Shown: piece after piece, positions 18,134-27,800 of the stretch | Layout: every line of letters starts with the position of its first letter | Position numbering within the stretch: the first letter of the stretch is position 1 | Source of the DNA: Opitutaceae bacterium | GTDB taxonomy: Bacteria; Verrucomicrobiota; Verrucomicrobiia; Opitutales; Opitutaceae | Assembly: GCA_003164715.1 (NCBI GenBank) | Contig: PLTZ01000054.1 | Location: 39,882-103,881 of the forward strand | Direction of reading: 5' to 3' | Length of the DNA stretch: 64,000 nucleotides | The notes under the pieces: generated by a model | Told to the model about the DNA's origin: nothing | Databases searched by the model: none | The model's input: the letters and a program-made list of their open reading frames with translations, nothing else | Position numbers and translations under genes: made by a program

Positions 18134-18627
18134 CACTCCTTGCCCTCCGGGACGGCGAAGTGAGCCAGGATCCACGGCGCCGCCCCGGTCTTCTCCGGCG
18201 CATGGTCCATGATCCAGAAGGCGTCGAGCCGCGGGTATTTGCGGGTGGCCTCGTCCGCGAGCGCGATCTCAAAGGTGATCGTCGTCCCGGCGCGGCTCTC
18301 GTCGCGGCGCACCGACGCGATCCTAAAATGGTCGCCGACCTTCAGCACGTCGAGAAGCCTCACCCCGGGCAGGTCTGCCCCGATGTTGGCCGCGCTCACC
18401 TGCGCCGGAAGCTCCGGAACGGCCTCGTGGGAGCCGATCAGCGGCCAGTCCGAGTCGTGGGCCTTGAACTTGAACACATAGCAGTCCTGCTCCAGGATGA
18501 AGCCGCGCCCGGGCAGGTTCGTGTAGGGGGCTAATCCATTGATGTACGAGGTCTTGACCGAATGGAGCTGCAAATAGACGAACACCGCGAGGAAGGCGGC
18601 GACGACGGCAGCGATGAGCCATTTCAT
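18133..18627 (-). CDS. Single-pass membrane protein of unknown function
   Basis: A 164-residue protein with an N-terminal hydrophobic segment (about residues 3-19, 'WLIAAVVAAFLAVFVYL') and no lipobox, so it is probably anchored in the inner membrane with a soluble periplasmic part. The soluble region contains 'GFILEQDCYVFKFKAHDSD' and ends in 'ILAHFAVPEGKE'. I do not recognise a family. It is the first gene of the minus-strand group running to 4465 and is translationally coupled to the SDR by a TGATG junction, which implies a linked function. The gene on the other side (plus strand) starts only about 30 bases away or slightly more. Confidence 0.6.
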   Translation of the reverse strand: MKWLIAAVVAAFLAVFVYLQLHSVKTSYINGLAPYTNLPGRGFILEQDCYVFKFKAHDSDWPLIGSHEAVPELPAQVSAANIGADLPGVRLLDVLKVGDHFRIASVRRDESRAGTTITFEIALADEATRKYPRLDAFWIMDHAPEKTGAAPWILAHFAVPEGKE

Positions 18628-18656
18628 CGCGTGAGGATAGGTCGAAACGCTCCATC

Positions 18657-20225
18657 TTGGCGAAGGTTTTCGGCGCGGCGGCGGCCGGGAGCACTTTCGG
18701 GTTGTGCGTGGGTCCCAAAACGAAAGCCTCTTGGGCGGTGACCGCGCCCCTCCAAGCTGAGCCCAGGACCCTGCGCAGGGTCGCGATTGTCGGTGCGGGA
18801 CCGGCGGGGCTCACGGCCGGATTCAACGCCGGGCGTGCAGGCTGGGACGTCACCATTCTCGAGAAGGACCCGAGTTACGTGGGGGGCATATCGCGGACGG
18901 TCTGCCACGAGGGCTACCGCTTCGACATCGGCGGCCACCGCTTCTTCAGCAAGAGTGACGAGATCACCCGGTGGTGGCGGGAACGGCTGCCGGACGACTT
19001 CATCCAGGTGCGCCGGATGTCGCGCATCTTCTACCGCAGGCGGTTCTTCGACTATCCGCTCAAGCCGTGGAACGCGCTCAGCAACCTGGGGCTGCTGACG
19101 AGCATTGCCTGCGTCGTGAGCTACGCCTGGGCGCGGGTCTTTCCCCGCCGCCCCGAGACGTCCCTCGAGGACTGGGTCTCCAACCGCTTCGGCCGGAGGC
19201 TCTTCAAGATCTTCTTCAAGACGTACACCGAAAAGGTCTGGGGGATTCCGACGAGCGAGCTGAGCGCCGACTGGGCGGCCCAGAGGATCCGGGGCCTGTC
19301 GCTTTCGACGGCGGTCAAGAACGCGGTCATGGGCAAGTCCGGCAAGGAGGGGGAGGTCGTGAAGACGCTCATCGACACGTTCTCCTATCCCCGGCTCGGC
19401 CCGGGGCAGATGTGGGAGAAGACGGCCGCGGACATCCGGGCGGCCGGCGGCCGGATCGTCATGGGAGCGACGGTTTCACGGATCCTCCACGAGGGAGGGC
19501 GCGTGACCGCCGTCGAGTTCGTGGACGGCGCGGGCCGCGCCACCCAGACCGAGGCCGAACAGTTCATCGTCTCCATGCCGCTCCAGGAGACCGTGCTCGC
19601 GTTCGACCCTCCGCTGCCCGAGAGCGCAAGGGCCGCGGCAAGGCGGCTTCGCTACCGCGACTTCCTCACGGTGGCCTTGGTCGTCGAGGGCGAGAATCCC
19701 TTTCCCGACAACTGGATCTACATCCACGAGCCCGAGGTGAAGCTCGGGCGGATCCAGAACTTCCGCAACTGGAGCGAGGCGATGATCGGCAGGCCCGGGA
19801 CCACCTGCCTCGGCCTCGAGTATTTCTGCTTCGCAGGCGACGGCCTCTGGTCGGCGGCCGACGCCGACCTGCTGGAGCTCGGCAAGCGCGAGCTGGCCCA
19901 GCTTGGCCTCGTCCAGCCGTCGCAGGTCAGGGAGGGCGTCGTGGTGCGGGTCGAGAAGGCGTATCCGGTCTACGACCCGGGCTACCAGGCGAACGTGGAC
20001 CTCATCCGCACCGCGATCGGGGAGTTCTCCAACCTCAGCGTCGTTGGCCGCAACGGCATGCACAAGTACAACAACCAGGACCATTCCATGATGACGGCAA
20101 TCCTGGCGGTGCGGAACCTCGAGGGCGGCCATTTCAACCTCTGGAACGTCAACTCGGACGCTGAATACCACGAGCAGGCGCAGGGCGAGGATACGACGGG
20201 CCGCCGGATGCCCGAGCGGATCTGA
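18657..20225 (+). CDS. FAD-dependent oxidoreductase, UDP-galactopyranose-mutase/amine-oxidase-like
   Basis: About 500 residues with an N-terminal FAD-binding fold: 'VAIVGAGPAGLTAGFNAGRA', then 'LEKDPSYVGGISRTV' and 'FDIGGHRFFSKSDEI', which are typical of UDP-galactopyranose-mutase-like and HemY-like flavoproteins found in polysaccharide clusters. The C terminus has 'LSVVGRNGMHKYNNQDHSM', the second FAD contact. There is no ATG before the Rossmann strand; TTG 18657, GTG 18708 and GTG 18738 are possible starts and the choice is unresolved. The enzyme probably uses reduced FAD non-oxidatively to isomerise a nucleotide sugar, but this is inference. It is transcribed alone and converges on the ATPase gene. 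Confidence 0.8.
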   Translation: MAKVFGAAAAGSTFGLCVGPKTKASWAVTAPLQAEPRTLRRVAIVGAGPAGLTAGFNAGRAGWDVTILEKDPSYVGGISRTVCHEGYRFDIGGHRFFSKSDEITRWWRERLPDDFIQVRRMSRIFYRRRFFDYPLKPWNALSNLGLLTSIACVVSYAWARVFPRRPETSLEDWVSNRFGRRLFKIFFKTYTEKVWGIPTSELSADWAAQRIRGLSLSTAVKNAVMGKSGKEGEVVKTLIDTFSYPRLGPGQMWEKTAADIRAAGGRIVMGATVSRILHEGGRVTAVEFVDGAGRATQTEAEQFIVSMPLQETVLAFDPPLPESARAAARRLRYRDFLTVALVVEGENPFPDNWIYIHEPEVKLGRIQNFRNWSEAMIGRPGTTCLGLEYFCFAGDGLWSAADADLLELGKRELAQLGLVQPSQVREGVVVRVEKAYPVYDPGYQANVDLIRTAIGEFSNLSVVGRNGMHKYNNQDHSMMTAILAVRNLEGGHFNLWNVNSDAEYHEQAQGEDTTGRRMPERI

Positions 20226-20407
20226 CCCGCGACGCGGTGCTTGCGGTCACGAGGCCCGAGGTACTGCCTTGCAGCAACAGCCTTCCCACCCAGCTGTTCA
20301 CACTTAGCTCCTCGCAGCATTAGGGGCTGCTGAGATCAGGACTTGCGTCGATAGAGCGGGCTTTGCACATGACGCAAGCAGCCCGTATTTTCGCTGCGAC
20401 AGCAAGT
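20226..20407. other. Convergent intergenic spacer
   Basis: The 182 bases between the flavoprotein and ATPase stops hold no coding signal. A weak GCAGC/GCTGC inverted pair near 20315-20332 could form a short hairpin, but no T-run follows, so I do not call a terminator. Confidence 0.4.
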
Positions 20408-21868
20408 TTACGGCGCGAACAGGGCTTCGAGCGGAACCACGTTTTGCACAAGTTCGGCCTGATATTCGTTCGCTTTGAGACCGTGAGCCGAGACCATGAC
20501 GAGGAACAGGGCTTTGCGCGTGCCGGTGACCCGGCGAAACACCTCCAGCTTCGAGCGGATCTCGCGGGCGTAGGCCTTGTCGATGACGAACTCATGCTCG
20601 CTGAATTTCATCTCGCACACGCTGATCACGCCATCGGCGCGGTCGAAAAGCAGGTCGATCTGCGCCCCTGTGTCCTCCTTATCCTTAGCGTGGTGCCGCC
20701 AGGAAGAAACTGATGCCTGAACCCCGGCGATACCCAGGGCCTTCTTGATTTGCGCGGAGTGCCGCAGGCAGATGTTCTCAAAGGCATAGCCGCTCCACGC
20801 CATGCCTGAAGGGGCAAGCCGGCGACTCGGCCAGTCCGTGGCCGCGCCCCGGGCTCCCTGGCCTTCCACCCAGCGAAGGTGAAATAGGGTCAGTTCGTCA
20901 ATCAGGCGAAAATAAGGGTCCCGGGTGGCATCGCCGAACGGCATCATCCGACAGATGAATCCCGATGCCTCCAGTTCATCGAGAATGGTCGTCAGTGCCC
21001 CGCCGGATTCCAGCTTAGTTGCCTGAATAATCTCGAGTCGCCTAAGACCAGACTGGCGCTTGGCCAGCGCCCGGACAACCTGCAAGTGGCGCTCGTGTTT
21101 CTCGAAGAGGGCGGCGAAGACCTCGTCGAACTCGCCGCCGAGCGGGGCACTTGGCGCGAAAAACAGGGACTGGATGTTCTGCGCGGCGGACCACCCCTTG
21201 CGCACATGGTTGAGGTAAAACGGGACGCCTCCGATTGCCATCGCGAGCTCGACCGTTTGCTTGTGGTCGAGGAGCAGGCCGTTGGCCCTCAGATAGTCGG
21301 CGATCTCGGGCAGGCTAAATGGCTGGAGGTGGATGGTGCGTGTGATCCGATTGTGCAAGCCCCCTTTGTGCTTGAGCACCTTTGCGATCATCCAGGAGGC
21401 GGCCGATCCGCAGATTACCACGATCAGGTTTCTTTGCTTGGTCCCCCAAGTGTTCCAGAAATGGTCGAAGGCGGACAGGAACCCGGACTTCCGGCTGGCC
21501 AACCAGGGCAGTTCATCAAAGAAAACGACCTTGCGTCCGCTGGTCTTCAAGTGGGGATCGAGGTAGGTGATCAGCTCCTGAAAGGCCTCCGTCCAGTCGC
21601 TCGGCGCCGCAAGGTTGAAGCCAGTAGCCTGCTTCATCTGGTTCGCGAAATTCCTCAGCTGCTTGGACAGGGGAGCGTCGCCCACCCCAGTCATCTCAAA
21701 GCAGAGCTCCTTGGCGAAGTAGGACCTGACGAGATATGTCTTGCCGATGCGCCGCCGGCCGTGGATGGCGATCAACTCGGGACGACCGGAGGCTATTGCC
21801 TCCGCGAGCTGCTCTTGCTCGGGCATACGGCCAATCAAAGGCGGATTGATGCTGGGAGAGGTTGTCAT
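20408..21868 (-). CDS. AAA-family ATPase with nuclease-like C-terminal domain (COG1672/DUF234 type)
   Basis: A 486-residue stand-alone protein. Walker A is 'IHGRRRIGKTYLVRSYF' (about residues 34-50), Walker B is 'KVVFFDELPWL', and 'LIVVICGSAASWM' is the sensor strand. A winged-helix-like middle ('LRRLEIIQATKLESGGAL') precedes a C-terminal domain with 'GAQIDLLFDRADGVISVCEMK', a D...ExK arrangement as in PD-(D/E)XK nucleases. These single-gene ATPases are widespread, often patchily distributed, and their cellular role is mostly unknown. The gene interrupts a polysaccharide locus, has its own long upstream region with a regular array of short inverted sites, and shows no clear Shine-Dalgarno sequence before ATG 21868. 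It looks like an independently acquired cassette. Confidence 0.85.
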   Translation of the reverse strand: MTTSPSINPPLIGRMPEQEQLAEAIASGRPELIAIHGRRRIGKTYLVRSYFAKELCFEMTGVGDAPLSKQLRNFANQMKQATGFNLAAPSDWTEAFQELITYLDPHLKTSGRKVVFFDELPWLASRKSGFLSAFDHFWNTWGTKQRNLIVVICGSAASWMIAKVLKHKGGLHNRITRTIHLQPFSLPEIADYLRANGLLLDHKQTVELAMAIGGVPFYLNHVRKGWSAAQNIQSLFFAPSAPLGGEFDEVFAALFEKHERHLQVVRALAKRQSGLRRLEIIQATKLESGGALTTILDELEASGFICRMMPFGDATRDPYFRLIDELTLFHLRWVEGQGARGAATDWPSRRLAPSGMAWSGYAFENICLRHSAQIKKALGIAGVQASVSSWRHHAKDKEDTGAQIDLLFDRADGVISVCEMKFSEHEFVIDKAYAREIRSKLEVFRRVTGTRKALFLVMVSAHGLKANEYQAELVQNVVPLEALFAP

Positions 21869-22177
21869 AAATAGCCGGAATAGCCTTGGAAGGAACGAAT
21901 CCGGCTAGATATAGCAACCTCATAATTAGCCGGAGGAGCACAATCCACCGTGTTCCGGCTGAATACGGGCCTCGCGGCCTAGCCGGGGCCGTCGGTCCTT
22001 AGCAGCAGTCAAGTAGATAGGCCACAAACCTAATTGGAATAATTCTTGGGCCATAGCTAAACCAGGACGCCGACGGGCAAGAGCAACCACGTGCAAAGCG
22101 CCACCGGCGAGAATCGGGGTGTCAGGCGGGGCGTCCTGGGCCTGCTCGCTCAGGGCGGCTAATTCGCGGCGCCGCGG
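21869..22177. other. Intergenic region upstream of the ATPase
   Basis: This 309-base stretch lies between the ATPase start and the stop of the epimerase gene. The first 120 bases contain the array of alternating 8-mers; the rest (about 21990-22177) shows no convincing ORF, RNA gene or repeat. It presumably includes the ATPase promoter and the 3' end of the export operon, although I see no clear Rho-independent terminator. Confidence 0.5.
21872..21987. promoter_or_regulatory. Five alternating TAGCCGGA sites at about 27-bp spacing
   Basis: The 8-mer TAGCCGGA occurs at 21872 and 21927, its complement TCCGGCTA at 21900, and 7/8 versions at 21954 (TCCGGCTG) and 21980 (TAGCCGGG). Start-to-start distances are 28, 27, 27 and 26 bases, and orientation strictly alternates. 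The first site lies three bases from the ATPase start codon and would cover its ribosome-binding region. The layout suggests an operator array bound by a multimer, perhaps the ATPase itself; nested hairpins in RNA or DNA are the alternative. Confidence 0.6.
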
Positions 22178-23152
22178 TCAGTGCCGCGCCTCATACACCC
22201 AGCGGTTAGCCTCGAGCCACTTGAGGGTCCGGATAATCCCCTGTTCGATCGTAAGCTTGGGCTTCCAGCCGGTCGCCAGGATCTTCTTCGTGTCCAGCAG
22301 GATGAAGGGATTGTCGCCGATCCATCCGCGGTCGCCGCCCGTGTAGCGCAGCTCGGGCTTGAGCCCGAGCGCCCCGCAGATGTGGCGGACGCTGTCGTTG
22401 ACCTGGACGAATTCGGACGTCCCGAGATTGTAGATCTGGCAGCGGTGCGGCGCCTGCCGTGCCGTGTGGTTTCGGGTCACGTGGAGGATCGCGTCCACGC
22501 AGTCCTGGACGTAGAGGTAGCTCTTGCGCTGCGAGCCGTCGCCCAGGATCTGGAGCCACGCCGGGTGCTCGGTCAATTGCTTGTAGAAGTCGAAGATGTG
22601 CCCGTGGGTGTAGCGCTCGCCGAGGATCGAGACGAAGCGGAAGATGTAGCCTTCCATCCCGAAACCCTCGCAGTAAGCCGAGATGAGGCCCTCCCCGGCG
22701 ATCTTCGAGGCCCCGTAGAGGGAGGTCTGCACGGGGAACGGGGCGTCCTCCGGCGTCGGGATCATCTTGGCCTCGCCGTAGGTGGAGCCGGTTGACGAGA
22801 AGGCCATGCGCTTGACGGCGCATGAGCGCATCGCCTCGAGGACATTGTAGGTGGCGATCGTGTTCTGCTCCAGGTCCCGGCGCGTGTGCTCGGTGCCGAA
22901 CCTCACGTCGGCGTTCGCCGCCAGGTGGAACACGAAGTCGCAGCCCTTCATCGCCTTCGCAAGTGAGGACTGGTCAAGGTTGTCGCCGCGGACGAACTTG
23001 AACGCCTTCGAGACGCGGGCTCCCTCGAGAAAGCGCTCCTGGCCGGTCGACAGGTTGTCCCAGCCGACGACCGGGACGCCGTCCGCGAGGAGGCGGTCGA
23101 CGAGGGTCGAGCCGATGAAGCCGGCGCAGCCGGTCACAAAAGCCTTTTTCAT
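22178..23152 (-). CDS. Extended SDR NAD-dependent epimerase/dehydratase
   Basis: A 324-residue sugar-nucleotide enzyme starting at ATG 23152 (MKKAFVTGCAGFIGS). It has the GxxGxxG motif 'VTGCAGFIGSTLVD', 'FHLAANADVRFG', 'AFSSTGSTYGEA' and YxxxK in 'LYGASKIAGEGLI'. The substrate half contains 'GDGSQRKSYLYVQDCVDAI'. GalE-like 4-epimerisation or a uronate epimerase role is likely. It is the last gene of the minus-strand export operon, 19 bases after the methyltransferase stop. The exact sugar is unknown. Confidence 0.85.
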   Translation of the reverse strand: MKKAFVTGCAGFIGSTLVDRLLADGVPVVGWDNLSTGQERFLEGARVSKAFKFVRGDNLDQSSLAKAMKGCDFVFHLAANADVRFGTEHTRRDLEQNTIATYNVLEAMRSCAVKRMAFSSTGSTYGEAKMIPTPEDAPFPVQTSLYGASKIAGEGLISAYCEGFGMEGYIFRFVSILGERYTHGHIFDFYKQLTEHPAWLQILGDGSQRKSYLYVQDCVDAILHVTRNHTARQAPHRCQIYNLGTSEFVQVNDSVRHICGALGLKPELRYTGGDRGWIGDNPFILLDTKKILATGWKPKLTIEQGIIRTLKWLEANRWVYEARH

Positions 23153-23171
23153 GGAATCGGGGGCGGCGCGG

Positions 23172-23903
23172 CTAGCCCTGGAGCGGCACCGGCCGCGGCC
23201 GGAGCGCAAGGCCAATGCAGAGGTTATTGAAGATGAAGGGCAGGAAGGGGAGCGGGAAGAGCACCTTCTTCTCGATTGTGAAATAGGGCTTCAACTCCGC
23301 GAGGATCTCGTGCGGCAGGTTGATGTGCTCCCGTGAGATGAGCCAGTGGTAGCCGCCCTTGAAATGGCGATTGTACACGCGCTCAGCCGAAATCTTGCGC
23401 GCGAGCGAGTAGGCGGGGCTTCCCTCGCAGGGGATGACGACCAGGAGCTGGCCCCGCTCCCGGTTGAGGAGCCGGTAGGCCTCCCGGATGCACGACGGGA
23501 GGTCCGGCAGGTGCTCCATCACGTGGACGGCGATGTAGCGGTCGAAATACCCGTCGGGGAAGTCGAGCCGCGCCTGGCAGTCGCCCGTGATGGCCTTCGC
23601 CCGCGGGAAGCGCCGGCGGATCTCCTCTGCCATGTTCTCGCGAAGCTCCACCGCGTAGTAGTTGGCCTCCTGCTCCGCGGAAAGCTTCTCGTGGTGGAGG
23701 TGCTCGCCCAGGCCCGCGCCGATCTCGACCGTCGTCCGGAACCCGGGGCGCGAGTGCCTCACGGGGAAGGAGTGGTTGAAGCGCTCGACGATCCCGAAGC
23801 GCGTGGGAAGCTCCTGGTGCCACACCTTCATGAACCCGTCGCTGATGCGCTGCTGCTCCGGGGTCAAGGGAGGCAGGACCTTGGGCCACTTTGCCGTTTG
23901 CAT
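23172..23903 (-). CDS. Class I SAM-dependent methyltransferase
   Basis: A 243-residue soluble methyltransferase. Motif I is 'TVEIGAGLGEHLHHEKL', motif II acid lies in 'YYAVELRENMA', and 'FDRYIAVHVMEHLPDLPS' is the post-motif typical of the Methyltransf_11 group. 'YHWLISREHINLP' in the C-terminal part is distinctive. It sits between a DPM1-like glycosyltransferase and an epimerase in the export operon, so a sugar or glycan methylation is likely; the acceptor cannot be deduced. Confidence 0.82.
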   Translation of the reverse strand: MQTAKWPKVLPPLTPEQQRISDGFMKVWHQELPTRFGIVERFNHSFPVRHSRPGFRTTVEIGAGLGEHLHHEKLSAEQEANYYAVELRENMAEEIRRRFPRAKAITGDCQARLDFPDGYFDRYIAVHVMEHLPDLPSCIREAYRLLNRERGQLLVVIPCEGSPAYSLARKISAERVYNRHFKGGYHWLISREHINLPHEILAELKPYFTIEKKVLFPLPFLPFIFNNLCIGLALRPRPVPLQG

Positions 23904-23908
23904 GGGTG

Positions 23909-24844
23909 CTATTTCCCGGGGAAACCCTCGGCGCGGTCGACGATGAAGCGGGGCCGCGCGCGGACCTCCTCGTAGATGCGCCCGATGTACTCGCCAAGGA
24001 TGCCGACGCTGATCAGCTGGATGCCCCCCATGAAAAGGATCAGTATGACGAGCGTCGGATTGCCCACCGGGAACGGGAAGCCGCAGAGCTTCATGATGAG
24101 ATAGGCGAGCGCGATAAGGAAGGAGGCGCCCGCGATCAGGAACCCGAGCTGGGTGCTGAGCGTGAGCGCGTACGTCGAGAAGCAGAAGATCCCGTTAAAG
24201 CCGATCCGCAGCGACCCGAAGAAGCGGTTGTAGTTCGTCTCCCCGGAGAACCGGGCGGGGCGCTCGAACGGGAGCAGGTACTGCTTGAAGCCGACCACGG
24301 CCACCATGCCCCTGAGGAAGCCGTGGCTCTCCTTGAGTTTCACCACCTCGTTCACGACGCGCCGGGACATGAGGCGGAAGTCCCCCGAGTTGGGCGGGAT
24401 CCGCACGTCGGCGATCTTGTTGATGACCTTGTAGCCGGTCTCGGCGACGAGTCGCTTGATCCAGGGCTCCCCCGTTCGCCGCGTTCGCTGCGGCAGCACG
24501 ACGTCGTAGCCCTCGCGCCACTTGGCGACCATCTGGGCCACGAGCTCCGGCGGGTCCTGCATGTCGACATCCATCACGATGACCGCGTCCCCGGAGGAGT
24601 ACTGCATGCCGGCGAGGCTCGCCATCGGCTGGCCGAACCTGCGCGAGAACTTAAGGAGCTTGATCCGCACGTCCCGGGACCGCTGCTCGAGGATCACGTC
24701 CTCGGTCCTGTCGGGCGACGGGTCCATGGCGAAAATGATCTCATAGTCCTCGGTTATGGGCGCGAGGATGGCGCCTATCCTGCGGATGAACTCCGGGATG
24801 TTCTTTTCCTCCCGGTAGACGGGTACGACGAGACTAAGGAGCAT
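23909..24844 (-). CDS. DPM1/GtrB-type family 2 glycosyltransferase
   Basis: A 311-residue membrane-associated glycosyltransferase. The GT-A domain begins 'LLSLVVPVYREEKNIPEF' and carries 'AVIVMDVDMQDPPELVAQM', the DxD-like metal/donor site. Two hydrophobic helices (about residues 235-258 and 268-290) and the motif 'ILGEYIGRIYEEVRARPRF' are standard for GtrB and related polyprenyl-phosphate glucosyl or mannosyl transferases. The 1217-residue membrane protein just upstream in the operon is a good candidate for the partner that uses the lipid-linked sugar outside the membrane. Confidence 0.9.
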   Translation of the reverse strand: MLLSLVVPVYREEKNIPEFIRRIGAILAPITEDYEIIFAMDPSPDRTEDVILEQRSRDVRIKLLKFSRRFGQPMASLAGMQYSSGDAVIVMDVDMQDPPELVAQMVAKWREGYDVVLPQRTRRTGEPWIKRLVAETGYKVINKIADVRIPPNSGDFRLMSRRVVNEVVKLKESHGFLRGMVAVVGFKQYLLPFERPARFSGETNYNRFFGSLRIGFNGIFCFSTYALTLSTQLGFLIAGASFLIALAYLIMKLCGFPFPVGNPTLVILILFMGGIQLISVGILGEYIGRIYEEVRARPRFIVDRAEGFPGK

Positions 24845-24873
24845 GGGAGTCGGAGGCTATCCTTGGCGGAAAA

Positions 24874-27800
24874 CTAATCGAAGTCGATGTTCACGACGCG
24901 GTAGGAGCGGGTGCGCGTGTCTGGGAAGCCGAGGAGAAAACTCTCGGAGGCCGACAATACGGCCGTGGTGTCGGACTTTGCCGAGAGCGGGATAAGGATT
25001 CGCTCGGTCTCCTCGAGCCCGAGCGCCCGGCTCTTCTCGGCGCCGCCGTCAATTGAGACCGAAAGCGGGAAGTCGCGCCTCGCCGGGTAGCGGATCACCT
25101 CGACAATGGCCTCCTTGAAACGGTCCGTCGCCGGGAAGCGCATCGACAGGCGGCGGTCCACCCAGCCGTCGGTGTCGGCCCCCTCGATGTCGAAGAAGTA
25201 GCCCGAGCGGTGCCAGCCGCGGGCGAATAGGTCCGTCTGGGAGAGGTTCTCAAACGAGATGTTCTTCACGGCGAACGAGCGCATCCTGCCGTCCCCGGGG
25301 AGCGCGAAGACCGAGGCGGCGTCAAGGTGCACGAGGCGCTGCGGCCCCGGGGGCAGCGGCACGTAGACGCTCTCGAAGGTCTGGCGCGGGACGCGGGCCG
25401 CCTTGATCGTGCGCCCGTCGACGGAGGTCTTAAGCTCGTTGGACGGGATGGGCGCCCAGCCGGGCATCTCGAGGTCGAGTTTGAGCACCTTGAAGACGGC
25501 GAACGACGGCGCCTTGAATTCCGCGGACTTCGCGATCCACCCGTCGGCGTCGATCCCCGTGACCACGAACTTCTCGCCCGCCTGGTTGGCAACGCTGCGG
25601 AAGCTCGCGAAATCCGGGACGTCCCGGATCGAGATCTCGTCCACGAACGCCGAGACCTCGCGCTTGTCCTTGTCGGTGTCGTAGACCTGCGCGTCCGAGA
25701 AGTGCAGCGAGATGGACGTGATGTCGGAGGAGTCCTTGATGAGGCGCGTCAGCGTGAACTTCCCCGCCTTCAGGTTCACCACCTCGGTCGGCCGGTCGTT
25801 GATCGAAATCGTGGCATCGACCCCCGCCGTCTGGAACCGGGGGATGTCCGGGATGTAGCCCCGGAAGTAGAGCACCTGGCCCGTGTGCGAGGCCGCGAGC
25901 TTGAAGTACGCGTCCCGCCCCGTCCATCCGTCCTCGTAGATCCCCGAGTACTCGAGGCCCTTGTTCTTGAGGAGATCATCCGGGAACGCGCTGATCTTCG
26001 AGGGGCGCGGCATCGAGCGGTACTGCTCGTCCGTCAGGACCGAGATGTCGCGCGTGAAGCCGATCAGCCGCCGGTCGTCGAGCGCGAACTTGACGCCGTA
26101 CCAGCGCATGAGCCCGGTCTTCAGCTTCTCGATCACGGCCGGCTGGTCGCCGAAGTCGATCATCAGGTAGGCCTGCCCCTCGTAGTACTCGGGCTTGATG
26201 ACCTGCGAGAAGACCCGCGCGGAGCCGGCGCCGACAAAGTGCAGCTTGTAGTCCTCGTCGCCGACGATGATCGCCTTCTCGGGCAATAGCGTCCTGCCGT
26301 GGCCGAGCGACGTGCGGGAGAAGTCGACCACGACCCTCAGGTCGGGCGACGGGCGGATGATGTGGAAGACGTTGAAGCGGCCGGTGCCGTGAAAGTAGGA
26401 GGTCCCGTGGGAGATGGGCTCCGTCTCGCGCTGGAAGAACGCGGCGCGGAAGCGCGCCGAGGAGTAGTAGTGCGGGCTCAGCTCCGAGTGCACGAAGACC
26501 AGCCGGTCCCTCACCTGGCTCTCGAGCTTGTACTGGTACATGTGCTGGACGTCCCAGCCGTCGCCGTTGTTCCACTTGTTGAAGTGGTCCAGGTCCGTGC
26601 GGATCGAGATGAACAGCCGGTCGTCGTAGTTCAGGTGCCGGGAGCTCGTCTCGGTCCAGTTGTTGGCGTAGAGGACGCTGTTGGCCTCCCGGTGGATGGT
26701 GACGACCCGGTAGTCGGGGATGTCGTCCTCCAGGATCTCCGGAGGGAGCATGAAGCGAAGGAGCGAGAGCTTCTCCACCAGGCGGGCCTGGGGGCCCAGG
26801 TCGGGATCCTCCGTCCGCAGGAATTTGAGCACCGCGATGTTGGCGATGTTGTCCATATAGCTGCGCGAGAGGAAGCGGGTGTCCGTCCCCTGGGTGTACA
26901 TGGAGAGCATCTTCGCGCTCACGACGTTCGAGATATCGCTCTCGATCCCCTGGTACTTGAGGTGCTTAGGCTGCGTGAAGCCGACCCCGAGGGCCGAGCC
27001 CTTCACGACCTCGGTCAACCCGCCGCCGAAGGTCCCGAGGGACGAATAGCTATAGTAGATCTGCGAGATGGACGTGCAGGCGAAGAAGAGGACGAGGGCC
27101 GTCCGGGCCCGCTTCTGCACCCGCGGGAGGCCGGACCAGAGGAAGGGCTCGAACGCCTGGGCGATGCAGAGGGTCGTGACCGGCTGCGCCCACATCGCCA
27201 GCTTGAAAAGGCCGAAGTCCTGGCCCTTCTGGAAGAGGTAGACGCCGAGGACGATCATGACGACCCCGAGGTAGCCCTCCGGGGCCCCCTCCATGAAGTT
27301 CTTCCACGTGCGCCACGCGAAATAGACGAGGAGGGCCGCCCCGGCGACAATCTGCGCCGAGATGAGCGGGTCGACGCCGACGATCCCGAAGGGATGCAGG
27401 CCGAAGAGCATCGGCAGGAAGGAGGGGACGAGCGTCCACGGGAAGAGGACGAGCCCGCCGCTCTGGTCGTTGATCTCCGTCATCGCGCCTAGGCCGGCGG
27501 AGCCGACCGACTGCATGACGAGCGTGTTCACGAACTCGTACGTGTTGCTGGCGATCAGGATGAAGGTGACGGCGGCCACCCCGCCGATGAAGAGCGCGTA
27601 GGACTTGAGGCGTTCGGGCTGCGTGAAGCGCAGGCGAAGCGCCACCAGCATGACGCCCAGGGCCACGAACGGCGACACCTCCGGGTAGAAGATCGCAAGG
27701 CCGGCCGTCAGGATCCCGGACACCGCGAGCGCCCGAAGAGTGAGCTTGCGCGTCGAGAAGAGGATCGACGCCAGGACGAGGAGGAGCGCCAGGCCGCCGA

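Noticed and set aside
21872..21987. Possible CRISPR array
   Set aside because: Repeats are only 8 bases and alternate in orientation, and there is no leader or cas gene; an operator-like array fits better.
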